Origin: Deltaproteobacteria bacterium
GTDB taxonomy: Bacteria > Desulfobacterota > Desulfarculia > JACQYL01
Assembly (NCBI GenBank): GCA_016208165.1
Contig: JACQYL010000020.1
Span: 1-40,584 of the forward strand
DNA: 40,584 nt
Reading direction: 5' to 3'
A program made the translations under genes and the position numbers. Numbering within the stretch: position 1 is the first letter of the stretch; each line of letters starts with the position of its first letter. Under the pieces are notes generated by a model that had not been told where the DNA came from, searched no databases, and saw only the letters and a list, made by a program, of their open reading frames with translations. This document shows positions 1-9,300 of this stretch, one piece after another.

Positions 1-1149
1 CACCACTTCATCCAGCCGGTGGATGTTCAGCTCGTCCGGTACGAGCAGGGGGAAGGAATGGCAGCCTTCGTCCTCGTCACACACCACGAGCACTACGCTC
101 CGGCCCGTCGAGTTGGTGTCCATCCAGAGCACCAGGCGGTTGTTAAAATTAGAGATGGCGCCGCCGGTGGGATTGCGGAAGAAACGACCGAACAGCATCA
201 TGCCGCCGCGATCCTCGTCAATAAAACCTTCGCCGCCGTCGTAGGGCAGTTGGTCACATGACGGATTCCTACCCAGCCAGCTATCGTCGCTGGTCACGGC
301 CTTGCCGGTAGTCAACAGGGACGCGTTCAAACAGGCCGTAGCGTCGAATCGTTCGTACACAAGTCCTTCTAAGAACTCGTCCTGGCTGCAGTCCCAAAGC
401 AATGAGGTATAAGGACCGGCGACATTAGGAGCAGGATCGGACGGGTGTCCAAAAAAATACAACCACCACCAGGGCCGGTTCCAGAAATCGGCGGAAAAGG
501 AGAGCATGAAGGCCAGTTCCATGCTGTTGGCCTCTAAATAGGCGCTTTCCACGGACACCATGGCGTAGCCGTCCGTGCGGCCGTCCAGCAGATCCACTAC
601 ATAGACCCAACCGCCCAAAACGTTCAGATACGCATGGGGATAGTTCAGTTCGTACGGCTTGGATGAGCCGACGGGGGTCCAAACCACGGTAGCGGTCCAA
701 TAACCGCGATAGCGCTCGACTTCGACGCCGTCGACGGTCACTTTTTCCGTAATCTGAGATCTCTGAGCGGAAGCCATGCCGTCACCGATCGTGTTCTCGA
801 TAATGTCCCGGATGCTGGCGTCGGACCACACGTCCCAGGGCGAAAGCTGGAGGTTCTTGTCCCACACGTGGTTGCTGTTCACGTCCCAGATGATGAGGTG
901 AACGCGATACGAGTTACCCGGGTCCGCTCCAAGGTCGGTCGTGGACATGTTGACAATGAGGGGCAGCACGTTGTCCGTTCCGTTCTTATCGATGTCGAAC
1001 CACCCCATCACCATAGAGCCGGTGGTGGGGTCGGGAGAGCCGAAGGCGCCAGAGGCAAGGCCTCCGTAGGCATCGGCACAATGGTTAGCCCCCATGGCGA
1101 ATGAGGCCAGTAATGCGACGACCGTGAGCGTCTTCTTGATGTTTTTCAT
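1..1149 (-). CDS. Secreted array-family protein, copy A (C-terminus beyond window)
   Basis: First 383 codons of an array paralogue; the frame is open from the ATG at 1149 to base 1, where it still encodes the conserved HRLDEVV segment, so about 120 C-terminal residues lie outside. The N-terminus (MKNIKKTLTVVALLASFAMG) is a signal peptide. Then come the family blocks: GSPDPTTGSMVMGWFDIDKN, an IIWDVNSNHVWDKN block, RPWWW, GPYTSLLWDCSQDE, VYERFDA, TSDDSWLGRNPSCDQ and GRFFRNPTGG. The family is unknown to me; export and conserved cysteines point to a secreted or cell-surface protein. Its upstream spacer differs from those of the other copies: it contains a paralogue 3' remnant, and the expected -10 is degenerate, so expression is doubtful although the reading frame is intact. 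Confidence 0.85.
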   Translation of the reverse strand, partial: MKNIKKTLTVVALLASFAMGANHCADAYGGLASGAFGSPDPTTGSMVMGWFDIDKNGTDNVLPLIVNMSTTDLGADPGNSYRVHLIIWDVNSNHVWDKNLQLSPWDVWSDASIRDIIENTIGDGMASAQRSQITEKVTVDGVEVERYRGYWTATVVWTPVGSSKPYELNYPHAYLNVLGGWVYVVDLLDGRTDGYAMVSVESAYLEANSMELAFMLSFSADFWNRPWWWLYFFGHPSDPAPNVAGPYTSLLWDCSQDEFLEGLVYERFDATACLNASLLTTGKAVTSDDSWLGRNPSCDQLPYDGGEGFIDEDRGGMMLFGRFFRNPTGGAISNFNNRLVLWMDTNSTGRSVVLVVCDEDEGCHSFPLLVPDELNIHRLDEVV

Positions 1150-1211
1150 AACCACCACCCTAAGTCTCCTTTCTCGAAGTTCAGACGGATGAATGATCAA
1201 ACAACAACCTT

Positions 1212-1299
1212 GGCCTCGGGGGCCGGGCCACCAAGCCCTGCCAAAGGGGCGCCTGAACGGCTACGTGCATTCAGTCCCCAAAGCAGGGTAAAACTGCAA
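1212..1299 (-). promoter_or_regulatory. Probably decayed promoter and leader hairpin of copy A
   Basis: At the position where the other copies have a promoter there is a -35-like TTGCAG (1294-1299, minus strand) and, 18 bp on, ACTGAA (1270-1275) instead of a TATAAT-like -10. A GGCC/GGCC hairpin in the leader (1212-1224) sits 63-75 bases before the start codon, the same distance as in copies B and C. Seen: the motifs. Inferred: loss of promoter function. Confidence 0.35.
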
Positions 1300-1356
1300 G
1301 GGACAAGCCTGCATGTGGAGGCTTCCCTGCTCATTCATACTACGGTAAAGGAACTG

Positions 1357-1462
1357 CTAAAAATATCCGAACTCGGCACCCAACGCCTCGAGAGTGGCCG
1401 GGTCGCCGAGAATGCATTTGCGGATCAACGGGGAACTGGCTCCCCAACTCTCGCCGGCCGTC
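1357..1462 (-). pseudogene. 3'-end remnant of a ninth array copy
   Basis: The minus strand reads about 34 codons of the family C-terminus (ESWGASSPLIRKCILGDP, then TLEALGAEFGYF and a TAG at 1357-1359). No upstream part of the gene remains; homology fades at about 1462. It lies between the stem-loop following copy B and the leader of copy A. Its own tail (LGAEFGYF) differs from those of A to H, so it is a remnant of a distinct deleted copy rather than a duplication of B's end. Confidence 0.75.
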
Positions 1463-1480
1463 CTCAAACCCCGAATGGGA

Positions 1481-1512
1481 AACAGAAAGTCTCCCTGGGG
1501 AGACTTTCTGTT
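1481..1512 (-). terminator. Stem-loop terminator after copy B
   Basis: Perfect 14-bp arms (1481-1494 and 1499-1512) around a 4-base loop, 43 bases after the stop of copy B. The following T-run on the minus strand is weak, so termination is likely but not certain. Confidence 0.6.
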
Positions 1513-1554
1513 GGGTTCTAAAGGCTCAGCACCCTTTTCGGTCAGAATTCCAGC

Positions 1555-3022
1555 CTATTCGTCGGCGGGCAATCTATCGATCCTTGGCACCGCATCCAAC
1601 ACCTCGAGGGTGGCCGGATCGCCCAGAATGCATTTCCGGATCAGCGGGAAGATGGCTCCCCAGCTTTCTTGCGCGGTACCCAGACCTTCGTTGGTGGTCC
1701 AGCCCAGAATCTGCAACGCATTGCCGAAAGGAACCGTGTTCTGAAGCCCCGGGTCCGAGCAGTTCGCGTTGACGGGCAGGAAGTTCGCAATGGTGTTGGC
1801 GGCGCAGTTATACAGGGCCGAATTGGCCGTGACCACGCTTCTCCAGTAGGCGATCATACGCTGCTTGGCGCCGGGATTTTCGATCTGACGGGTATGGAAG
1901 TAGATAAAGCCGGCCAGTACGTCGGCCACCACTTCATCCAGCCGGTGGATGTTCAGCTCGTCCGGTACGAGCAGGGGGAAGGAATGGCAGCCTTCGTCCT
2001 CGTCACACACAATTAGAGATGGCGCCGCCGGTGGGATTGCGGAAGAAACGACCGAACAGCATCATGCCGCCGCGATCCTCGTCGATGAATCCCTCGCCTC
2101 CGTCATAGGGCAGCTCGTCGCAGGAAGGATTTCGGGCGAGCCAGGTGTCGTCGCTGGTCACGGCTTTGCCCGTACTCAGCAGCGATACGTTCAGACAGGC
2201 GGAAGCATCGAAACGTTCGTAAACAGGCGGGAAATCCGTCGTGGTGAGAAACTCGTCCTGGCTGCAATCCCAGAGAATTGAAACATAGGGACCGGGAATA
2301 TTGGGAGCCGGATTGGCCGGAGGTACGAAGAAATTCAACCACCACCACGGCCGGTTCCAGAAATCGGCGGAAAAAGAGAGCATGAACGCCAGTTCCATGC
2401 TGTTGGCCCAAAGCTCGGCGGTTTCCACGGACACCATGGCGTAACCGTCCGTACGACCGTCCAGCAGATCCACCACATAGACCCATCCGCCGAGAATGTT
2501 CAGATACGCATGGGGATAGTTCAGTTCGTACGGCTTGGATGAGCCGACGGGGGTCCAAACCACCGTAGCGGTCCAATAGCCGCGATAGCGCTCGACTTCG
2601 ACGCCGTCTATGGTCACTTTTTCCGTAATCTGAGATCTCTGAGCGGAAGCCATGCCGTCACCGATCGTGTTCTCGATAATGTCGCGGATGCTGGCGTCGG
2701 CCCAAACGTCCCACGGCGAAAGCTGGAGGTTCTTGTCCCACACGTGGTTGCTGTTCACGTCCCAGATGATGAGGTGAACGCGATACGAGTTTCCCGGGGC
2801 CGCTCCAAGGTCGGTCGTGGACATGTTGACAATGAGGGGCAGCACGTTGTCCGTGCCGTTCTTGTCAATGTCGAACCATCCCATCACCATGGAACCGGTG
2901 ACAGGGTCGGGAGAGCCAAAAGCGCCGTGTGTAGTAACAAACGGCTGGGCCCAGGCAGTGGTTCCCACTGCGCAAACCGCCGCGAGGACCATAGCAACAA
3001 ACATGATCTTGGTTTTCTTCAT
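1555..3022 (-). pseudogene. Secreted array-family protein, copy B, frameshifted by a 62-bp deletion
   Basis: The gene starts at the ATG at 3022 (MKKTKIMFVAMVLAAVCAVG, signal peptide ending ..AWAQ) with GGAGGAAG before it; an in-frame ATG at 3121 has no such site. It follows the family sequence up to GGAISN and then reads C-V-stop near 2003. Compared with copy A (bases 85-146), 62 bp are missing here, removing the NFNNRLVLWMDTNSTGRSVV segment and shifting the frame. The remaining 3' part is open from 2010 to the family stop at 1555 (tail LDAVPRIDRLPADE), so the inactivation looks recent. As it stands it makes a truncated protein of about 340 residues. It keeps its promoter, ribosome site and stem-loop, so it could be a silent donor for recombination. 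Confidence 0.85.
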
Positions 3023-3084
3023 AACTTCCTCCCCACCTCTCCTTTCTAAAAGTTCACACGGACGGACTGCAAAGAAACGACATT

Positions 3085-3189
3085 GGCCTCGAGGGCCGGT
3101 GAAGTGATGCGGGCCGAACACTCAAGAGGGGCTCGGTCCAAAAAAATGGATTGAACAAAATTTTAGCAAATTTTTTTTGCACAGTGCAA
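3085..3189 (-). promoter_or_regulatory. Promoter and leader hairpin of copy B
   Basis: Minus strand: -35 TTGCAC (3184-3189), 18-bp spacer containing a run of eight A, -10 TAAAAT (3160-3165), about 138 bp before the start codon. A GGCC-TCGAG-GGCC hairpin lies in the leader (3085-3097). Nothing else is seen in the spacer 3023-3447 apart from the stem-loop of copy C. Confidence 0.55.
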
Positions 3190-3341
3190 GCGAGAAATAC
3201 GCGGAGGATACGTCTTCGCCCTGAAGACGGGGCGGAAGCGTAAGGAGGTTAGGCCCCCTTGGTGAGGCTATCGCAGCAAACCGGCCGCATCGCCGGATGT
3301 CAACGGTTGCCATGCGGCTTTTCAGACAGGGATCGAGGAGA

Positions 3342-3371
3342 ACGGAAAGCCTCCCTCGGGAGGCTTTCCGT
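3342..3371 (-). terminator. Stem-loop terminator after copy C
   Basis: Perfect 14-bp arms (3342-3355 and 3358-3371) with a 2-base gap (larger loop in practice), 77 bases after the original stop of copy C. Confidence 0.6.
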
Positions 3372-3447
3372 CATGTCTAAACTGAGATTTAATCTCGAAG
3401 GCACAACCCGTGTCCCGGTTCGGGAACGGGCTAGGCCGTGGCGTGCA

Positions 3448-4847
3448 TTAAAACATTTGCTGCAAGAACAGGATCGGTTCGGCGTCCAACACCTCGAGGG
3501 TGGAGGGATCGCCCAGGATGCACTTGCGGATCAACGGGAAGATGGCTCCCCAGCTCTCTTGCGCGGTACCCAGACCTTCGTTGGTGGTCCAACCCAGAAT
3601 CTGCAGGGCGTTGCCGAAAGGCACGGTGTTGCGATCATGCGCTGCTTGGCGCCCGGATTTTCGATCTGGCGGGTATGGAAGTAAATGAAGCCGGCCAGCA
3701 CGTCGGCCACTACCTCATCCAACCGGTGGATGTTCAGCTCGTCCGGAACGAGCAAGGGGAAAGAGTGGCAGCCTTCGTCTTCATCGCATACTACGAGTAC
3801 AACGCTCCGGCCCGTGGAGTTGGTGTCCATCCAGAGGACCAGGCGGTTGTTGAAGTTCGATATGGCGCCGCCGGAAGGATTACGGAAGAAACGTCCGAAC
3901 AGCATCATGCCGCCGCGGTCTTCGTCTATAAAGGCTTCGCCGCCGTCATAGGGCAACTCGGAGCAAGAGGGATTGCGGGCCAGCCAGGTATCGTCACTGG
4001 TCACGGCCTTACCCGTGGTCAAAAGAGATACGTTCAGACAGGCCGTCGCATCGAAACGTTCGTAGACAAAACCGAAGGTAAATTGTTCCTGGCCAAACGG
4101 TTCGTCCTGGCTGCAGTTCCAGAGCAAGGAGACATAGGGACCCGTGATGTTGCCCGTCAGATCTCCGAAATTATACGTCGGATCCAGCCACCACCAGGGA
4201 CGGTTCCAGAAGTCGGCGGAAAAGGAGAGCATGAACGCCAGTTCGATGCTGCCGGCAAGCAGGAAGTCGGATTCCACGGACACCATGGCGTAACCGTCCG
4301 TACGGCCGTCCAACAAATCCACTACGTAGACCCAGCCGCCGAGTACGTTCAGATAGGCGTGAGGATAATTCAGTTCATACGGCTTGGAGGATCCCACCGG
4401 AGTCACGACCGTGGTAGCGGTCCAGTAGCCGCGATAACGCTCGACTTCCACGCCGTCGATGGTCACTTTTTCCGTGATCTGGGCTCTTTGAGCTGAAGCC
4501 ATGCCGTCACCGATGGTATTTTCGATGATGTCCCGGATACTGGCGTCGCCCCACACGTCCCACGGAGTGAGCTCGAGGTTCTTGTCCCACACGTGGTTGC
4601 TGTTCACGTCCCAGATGATGAGGTGTACACGCCAACCCGTGCTTCCACTCAAATTTGTGGTGGACATATTGACGATGAGGGGCAGCACGTTGTCCGTGCC
4701 GTTCTTGTCAATGTCAAACCAGCCCATCACCATGGAACCGGTCGTGGGATCCGGCGAACCGAAAGCCCCGGAACCAGCCCAGCTCGTAGCCCCCATACTG
4801 AAAGCGGCCATCACGGCGATGACCCAAAACGCAACCTTCTTTTTCAT
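3448..4847 (-). pseudogene. Secreted array-family protein, copy C, frameshifted by a deletion of about 110-125 bp
   Basis: ATG at 4847 (MKKKVAFWVIAVMAAFSMGA, signal peptide) after a GGGGAGG ribosome site. The family sequence is intact through ENPGAKQRMIA, then jumps near 3630 out of frame into the DNA for TVPFGNALQILGW. About 124 bp are missing relative to copy H (109 relative to copies of the E type); neither is a multiple of three. The shifted frame ends at 3531, giving a 438-residue product with a foreign tail. The original frame continues open to its stop at 3448-3450 (tail LDAEPILFLQQMF), so the loss is recent. The patch after RPWWW shares TYNFG with copy H, a possible sign of exchange between copies. 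Confidence 0.85.
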
Positions 4848-4910
4848 AACTACCTCCCCAAATGTCCTTTCCTGTAATCCGGGCGGACGGGTGACCCCAC
4901 TGTCAACCTC

Positions 4911-5021
4911 GACCTCCGGGTCCGGGCGGGTCAGATGCCGGATACATTCCTTGCAGACCGCCCCGTTTGGAGGCCATCTCCAAACTTGTGTATTCTACGC
5001 ATTTTCTTCCACTCTATGCAA
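4911..5021 (-). promoter_or_regulatory. Promoter and leader hairpin of copy C
   Basis: Minus strand: -35 TTGCAT (5016-5021), 18-bp spacer, -10 TAGAAT (4992-4997), about 145 bp before the ATG. A GACC-tccg-GGTC hairpin at 4911-4922 occupies the same leader position as in A and B. The rest of the spacer 4848-5304 shows only the hairpins after copy D. Confidence 0.55.
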
Positions 5022-5218
5022 GGCAAAAATGACTCGGGCGAAGAAGACTCGAAAGCCCTATCTCGGGGAGGGCCTCGTGGGGATAAACTGAATGACCGCC
5101 GGACATGTTCAGAACTTCCTCGTACATCGAATGGGTCCGCATGATTGATTCGTCCGTCCTTCCGAACTCTTGGGCAGGCGCATCAAAGGCGTGCGGTTCG
5201 CCATGAAGCCCTGACGGT

Positions 5219-5271
5219 ATCCCCGGCTCCGGGGATGTGAAAAGACGCCGGGCCCTTTCGAGGGCCCGGTG
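5219..5271 (-). terminator. Tandem stem-loop terminators after copy D
   Basis: First hairpin 5246-5271 (core arms ccgggccct/agggcccgg, loop ttcg) followed on the minus strand by a short T-run; second hairpin 5219-5236 (arms atccccgg/ccggggat). Confidence 0.7.
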
Positions 5272-5304
5272 CTTGTCTGGCTTTCTGTCTGTCAGTGCGT
5301 CCGA

Positions 5305-7221
5305 TTACTTTTTCAGCAGCTCGAGCTTTTCTTGAAGCTCCCTGTTGGTCTTTTCCAACTCCTCGATGCGGGCGGTCTGTGCGTCCAGCTTTCGGTTGAG
5401 TTCCTGGATAGCGGCAAATGCCACGCCGCCGGCGTCCACAGCGTGGATGGTCCGATCGTCGCCCAGGCCGAAGGCCGCATGAAAATCCTGGGCCATGGGT
5501 CCCATATGCCTGTATCCGGTGCTGTCTTGTTTGTAGTTCCATGTGCTGATGGGCAAATCGGCCACCCTGGCCAGCACGTCTCCACTTTCCACGTTTCCGA
5601 AATTCTCTTTCATATTTCGGTCGCTGATGACGATTACGTCCGGAATATGCCTGAGGAAATAAAACAGCTGATCGATATCGGCGTCATACACGGAGTCCAA
5701 CACCTCGAGGGTGGTGGGATCGCCCAGGATACATTTGCGGACCATGGGGAAGATGGCGCCCCAGGTTTCGGCAGCGGTACCCACACCCTCATTGGTGGTC
5801 CAGCCCAGAATCTGGAGGGCGTTGCCAAAAGGCACGCTGTTCTGGCCTCCAGCGTCGTTGCAGTTCACGTTGACGGGCAGGAAGTTCAGGATTCCGTTGA
5901 CGACACAATTATACAGATCCGAATCCGCAGGCGCTACTCCGGAATCGGCCACGCTTCTCCAGTAGGAGATCATGCGCTGCTTGGCGCCCGGGTTCTCGAT
6001 CTGACGCGTATGGAAGTACACAAACCCCGCGAGTACGTCGCCCACGACTTCATCCAGCCGATGAATGTTCAACTCGTCCGGCACGATCAAGGGAAAGGAG
6101 TGACACCCTTCCTCTTCGTCGCACACCACGAGGATCACGCTGCGGCCGGTCGAGTTGGTGTCCATCCAGAGGACCAGGCGGTTGTTGAAATTGGATATGG
6201 CGCCGCCGGTGGGATTGCGGAAGAAACGTCCGAAGAGCATCATGCCGCCGCGGTCTTCGTCAATAAATGCTTCGCCGCCATCATAGGGCAGCTGGTCACA
6301 CGAAGGATTGCGGGCCAGCCAGGTATCGTCGCTGGTCACGGCCTTGCCCGTGCTCAACAGCGAGGCATTCAAACAGGCCGTGGCGTCGAACCGTTCGTAC
6401 ACGTTTCCGACCTCAACGAAAATCGTGTCCTGAAAGGGGGATGGCGCGAAAAAGACCTCGTCCTGGGCGCAATCCCAAAGAGCGGAAAAATATGCTCCTA
6501 TCGTGTTGCCCGTAAGGTCGCCAATGCCGTAAGTGGTTCCGATCCACCACCAGGGTCGATTCCAGAAATCGGCGGAGAAGGAGAGCATGAAGGCCGTCTC
6601 CATCGTGTTGGCCGCCAGGATCGAGCTTTCGACGGACACCATGGCGTAGCCGTCCGTTACGCCGAGAGGAAGATCCACCACGTAGACCCACCCGCCGAGC
6701 ACGTTCAGGTACGCATGGGGGTAGTTCAGTTCGAACGGTTTGGAGGATCCTACGGGAGAAAGGACCACGGTGGCGGTCCAGTAGCCGCGGTAGCGTTCGA
6801 CTTCAACTCCCTCGATGGTTACCTTCTCGGTGATCTGGGCTCGCTGGGCGGAGGCCATACCGTCACCGATGGTATTCTCGATGATGTCGCGGATGCTGGC
6901 GTCGGTCCATACGTCCCAGGGAGAAAGCTGAATGTTCTTATCCCATACGTGGTTGCTGTTGACGTCCCAGATAATAATATGCACCCGGTATGGGTTCGCG
7001 GGCGCGGTCCCGAGATCCTGCGTGGACATGTTCACGATGATGGGCAGTACGTTCTCCGTCCCGTTTTTGCCAATGTCGAACCAGCCCATTACCATGGACC
7101 CCGTGGTGGGATCCGGCGAGCCGAACGCGCCCGACGCCAGCACATAGGCCGAGCTTGTCGATGCCGGTGCGCAAACGGCCAAAACGAAGATGACCATGAG
7201 CGAAAGCTTCATCGGTTTCAT
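5305..7221 (-). CDS. Secreted array-family protein, copy D, with C-terminal S74 chaperone domain
   Basis: 638 residues; ATG at 7221 after GAGGGGGAAG, signal peptide within residues 1-25. Residues 30-510 are the array family. Instead of the short tail of the other copies, residues 511-638 carry an intramolecular chaperone of the endosialidase type (peptidase S74). Ser533 and Lys538 in SDRNMKENFG match the known Ser-Lys pair five residues apart that cuts just before the Ser. The segment continues through LPISTWNYK, RHMGPMAQDFHAAFGLG and DAGGVAFAAIQELN into a heptad-like coiled coil (602-638). In known S74 proteins this domain trimerises, assists folding and cleaves itself off, so D is predicted to form a trimer and release its last ~106 residues. 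The Ca-loop-like DIDKNGTDN of the siblings is DIGKNGTEN here. Function of the family part is unknown. Confidence 0.9.
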   Translation of the reverse strand: MKPMKLSLMVIFVLAVCAPASTSSAYVLASGAFGSPDPTTGSMVMGWFDIGKNGTENVLPIIVNMSTQDLGTAPANPYRVHIIIWDVNSNHVWDKNIQLSPWDVWTDASIRDIIENTIGDGMASAQRAQITEKVTIEGVEVERYRGYWTATVVLSPVGSSKPFELNYPHAYLNVLGGWVYVVDLPLGVTDGYAMVSVESSILAANTMETAFMLSFSADFWNRPWWWIGTTYGIGDLTGNTIGAYFSALWDCAQDEVFFAPSPFQDTIFVEVGNVYERFDATACLNASLLSTGKAVTSDDTWLARNPSCDQLPYDGGEAFIDEDRGGMMLFGRFFRNPTGGAISNFNNRLVLWMDTNSTGRSVILVVCDEEEGCHSFPLIVPDELNIHRLDEVVGDVLAGFVYFHTRQIENPGAKQRMISYWRSVADSGVAPADSDLYNCVVNGILNFLPVNVNCNDAGGQNSVPFGNALQILGWTTNEGVGTAAETWGAIFPMVRKCILGDPTTLEVLDSVYDADIDQLFYFLRHIPDVIVISDRNMKENFGNVESGDVLARVADLPISTWNYKQDSTGYRHMGPMAQDFHAAFGLGDDRTIHAVDAGGVAFAAIQELNRKLDAQTARIEELEKTNRELQEKLELLKK

Positions 7222-7289
7222 AGGCTCTTCCCCCTCCCATTCGGTTGCCTGAAACTAGGATGATGTGCGGTGCACCTCCATGCTCGGGC

Positions 7290-7379
7290 TTGTCTAAGGC
7301 AGGACAAACCCCTGAGAGGTCCCCGCAGCCACTTATCCTCACTTATCAAAGTATACCCGGCGACGCCTTGGAAAATCAA
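7290..7379 (-). promoter_or_regulatory. Promoter and leader hairpin of copy D
   Basis: Minus strand: -35 TTGATT (7374-7379), 18-bp spacer, -10 TATACT (7350-7355), about 130 bp before the ATG; the best -10 in the array. A TTGTC/GACAA hairpin lies at 7290-7307 in the leader. I see no gene in the spacer 7222-7703. Confidence 0.6.
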
Positions 7380-7600
7380 GCGCGAATTGTACGACAAATC
7401 GCACATCTTGTGCGTGTGTGTAGGGGGAAGGCTCGGGCCGAGAGGGCTGTTGCAGGAATGGTGTATGGGATTCGAATCATCCTATCCGCCGGCGCATCGA
7501 TCCATGGGCCGCAAGAATACCGTGCATGGGGGGAGAAAAGGAGTCTCGATGGCTTCCTTGGCGATCCTCGCGCCAAGGCGGATACAACGAAATAGAAAAA

Positions 7601-7632
7601 CCGGGGAAACCCCTAAATAAAGGTTTCCCCGG
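7601..7632 (-). terminator. Rho-independent terminator after copy E
   Basis: 11-bp arms (7601-7611, 7622-7632; ccggggaaacc/ggtttccccgg) followed on the minus strand by TTTTTC. The same ccggggaaa core recurs after copies G and H. Confidence 0.8.
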
Positions 7633-7703
7633 CGATGGATTAAGATCGAGTCATGCGGCCCTTATTGCGCCCGCATGGATCCAGTCGAACTCAGTCGTCA
7701 TAC

Positions 7704-9227
7704 TCATTCAGGAAACAGCCAAGGTCTGGCGTCCAATACCTCGAGGGTGGACGGATCGCCCAGGATGCACTTCCGGATCAACGGGAAGATGGCTCCCCAG
7801 CTCTCGGCAGCCGTTCCCAGACCTTCGTTGGTGGTCCAGCCCAGAATCTGAAGCGCATTGCCGAAAGGCGTCGTGTTCTGAAGTCCCGGGTCCGAGCAGT
7901 TTACGTTGACGGGCAGGAAGTTCGCAATGGTGTTGGCGGCGCAGTTATACAGAGCCGAATTGGCCGTGACCACGCTTCTCCAATAGGTGATCATGCGCTG
8001 CTTGGCGCCCGGATTTTCGATCTGACGGGTGTGGAAATAGACAAAGCCCGCCAGTACATCGGCCACCACCTCATCCAACCGGTGGATGTTCAGCTCGTCC
8101 GGAACGAGCAACGGAAAGGAGTGGCAGCCTTCGTCCTCGTCGCACACCACCAGAACCACGCTCCGGCCCGTCGAATTGGTGTCCATCCAGAGCACCAGGC
8201 GGTTGTTGAAGCTGGATATGGCTCCACCTGACGGGTTTCGGAAGAAACGACCGAAGAGCATCATGCCGCCGCGGTCTTCGTCTATAAAGGCTTCGCCGCC
8301 GTCATAGGGGAGCTGGTCACAGGATGGATTCCGGGCCAGCCAGGTATCGTCGCTGGTAACGGCCTTGCCGGTGGACAGAAGCGACGCGTTCAGGCAGGCC
8401 GTAGCGTCGAACCGTTCATAAAAGTTCCCATTGACATCAAAAATGGGTTCGAAAAAGAACTCGTCCTGGCTGCAGTCCCACAAGAAGCCGACATATGGTC
8501 CGGTGATATTTCCCGTGATCGCGTCGGGGGCAGCGGTAAAATCCCACCACCACCAGGGGCGGTTCCAGAAATCGGCGGAAAAAGACAGCATAAACGCCAG
8601 TTCGATGCTTCCGGCCCACAGCTCGTCGGTTTCCACGGACACCATGGCGTAGCCGTCCGTACGCCCGTCCAGCAGATCGACCACATAGACCCAGCCGCCA
8701 AGAATGTTGGCATAGAGGTGGGGGTAGTTCATCTCGTAAGGTTTGGACGATCCTACGGGGACCGATACTCCCGTGGCGGTCCAGTAACCGCGATAGCGCT
8801 GGACCTGGACGCCGTCGACGGTCACGGTTTCCGTGATCTGGGCTCGTTGAGCGGAAGCCATACCGTCACCGATGGTATTCTCGATGATGTCGCGGATGCT
8901 GGCGTCACTCCACACGTCCCACGGCGAGAGCTGGAGATTCTTGTCCCAGACGTGGTTGCTGTTCACGTCCCAGATGATGAGGTGCACGCGATAGGGGTTC
9001 CCGGGGGCCGCTCCCAGATCCGTGGTGGACATGTTCACGATGACGGGCAGCACATTGTCCGTGCCGTCCACGTCGATGTCGAACCAGCCCATGACCATGG
9101 ACCCGGTGGTGGGATCGGGAGTACCGTACGAGCCTGTAGCATAATCAAACTGGGCCCAGCTTACGGTTGCCATCGCGCAGGCGAGCAGGATGGCCGTTGT
9201 TGCGAACATACACTTGGTCTTTTTCAT
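7704..9227 (-). CDS. Secreted array-family protein, copy E
   Basis: 507 residues, intact. Signal peptide 1-25 (..ATVSWA, cut before Gln26). Family blocks: GTPDPTTGSMVMGWFDI 35-51 followed by a DxDxDG-type loop that resembles a calcium site, NSNHVWDKNLQLSPWDVW 89-106, LGGWVYVVDLLDGRTDGYAM 176-195, RPWWWW 223-228, NITGPYVGFLWDCSQDE 240-256, YERFDATACLN 270-280, TSDDTWLARNPSCDQLPYD 291-309, GRFFRNPSGGAISSF 326-340 and a hydrophobic tail (LDARPWLFPE). The mature part has eight cysteines (252, 278, 303, 362, 368, 429, 444, 487), an even number consistent with disulfides. It carries the shorter SVVTANSALYN variant, as B does. I do not recognise the family. Confidence 0.9.
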   Translation of the reverse strand: MKKTKCMFATTAILLACAMATVSWAQFDYATGSYGTPDPTTGSMVMGWFDIDVDGTDNVLPVIVNMSTTDLGAAPGNPYRVHLIIWDVNSNHVWDKNLQLSPWDVWSDASIRDIIENTIGDGMASAQRAQITETVTVDGVQVQRYRGYWTATGVSVPVGSSKPYEMNYPHLYANILGGWVYVVDLLDGRTDGYAMVSVETDELWAGSIELAFMLSFSADFWNRPWWWWDFTAAPDAITGNITGPYVGFLWDCSQDEFFFEPIFDVNGNFYERFDATACLNASLLSTGKAVTSDDTWLARNPSCDQLPYDGGEAFIDEDRGGMMLFGRFFRNPSGGAISSFNNRLVLWMDTNSTGRSVVLVVCDEDEGCHSFPLLVPDELNIHRLDEVVADVLAGFVYFHTRQIENPGAKQRMITYWRSVVTANSALYNCAANTIANFLPVNVNCSDPGLQNTTPFGNALQILGWTTNEGLGTAAESWGAIFPLIRKCILGDPSTLEVLDARPWLFPE

Positions 9228-9300
9228 AGCTTTCTCCCCAAATCTCCTTTCTTCAGTCTAACTCGGCAATTCATACAGGTGAACGACATTCCTCCCCCTG

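Noticed and set aside
5269-7263. Open frame of 664 codons on the plus strand opposite copy D (similar long frames lie opposite the other copies)
   Set aside because: It mirrors the conserved minus-strand gene codon by codon, recurs opposite each paralogue, and has no ribosome site or recognisable domain.
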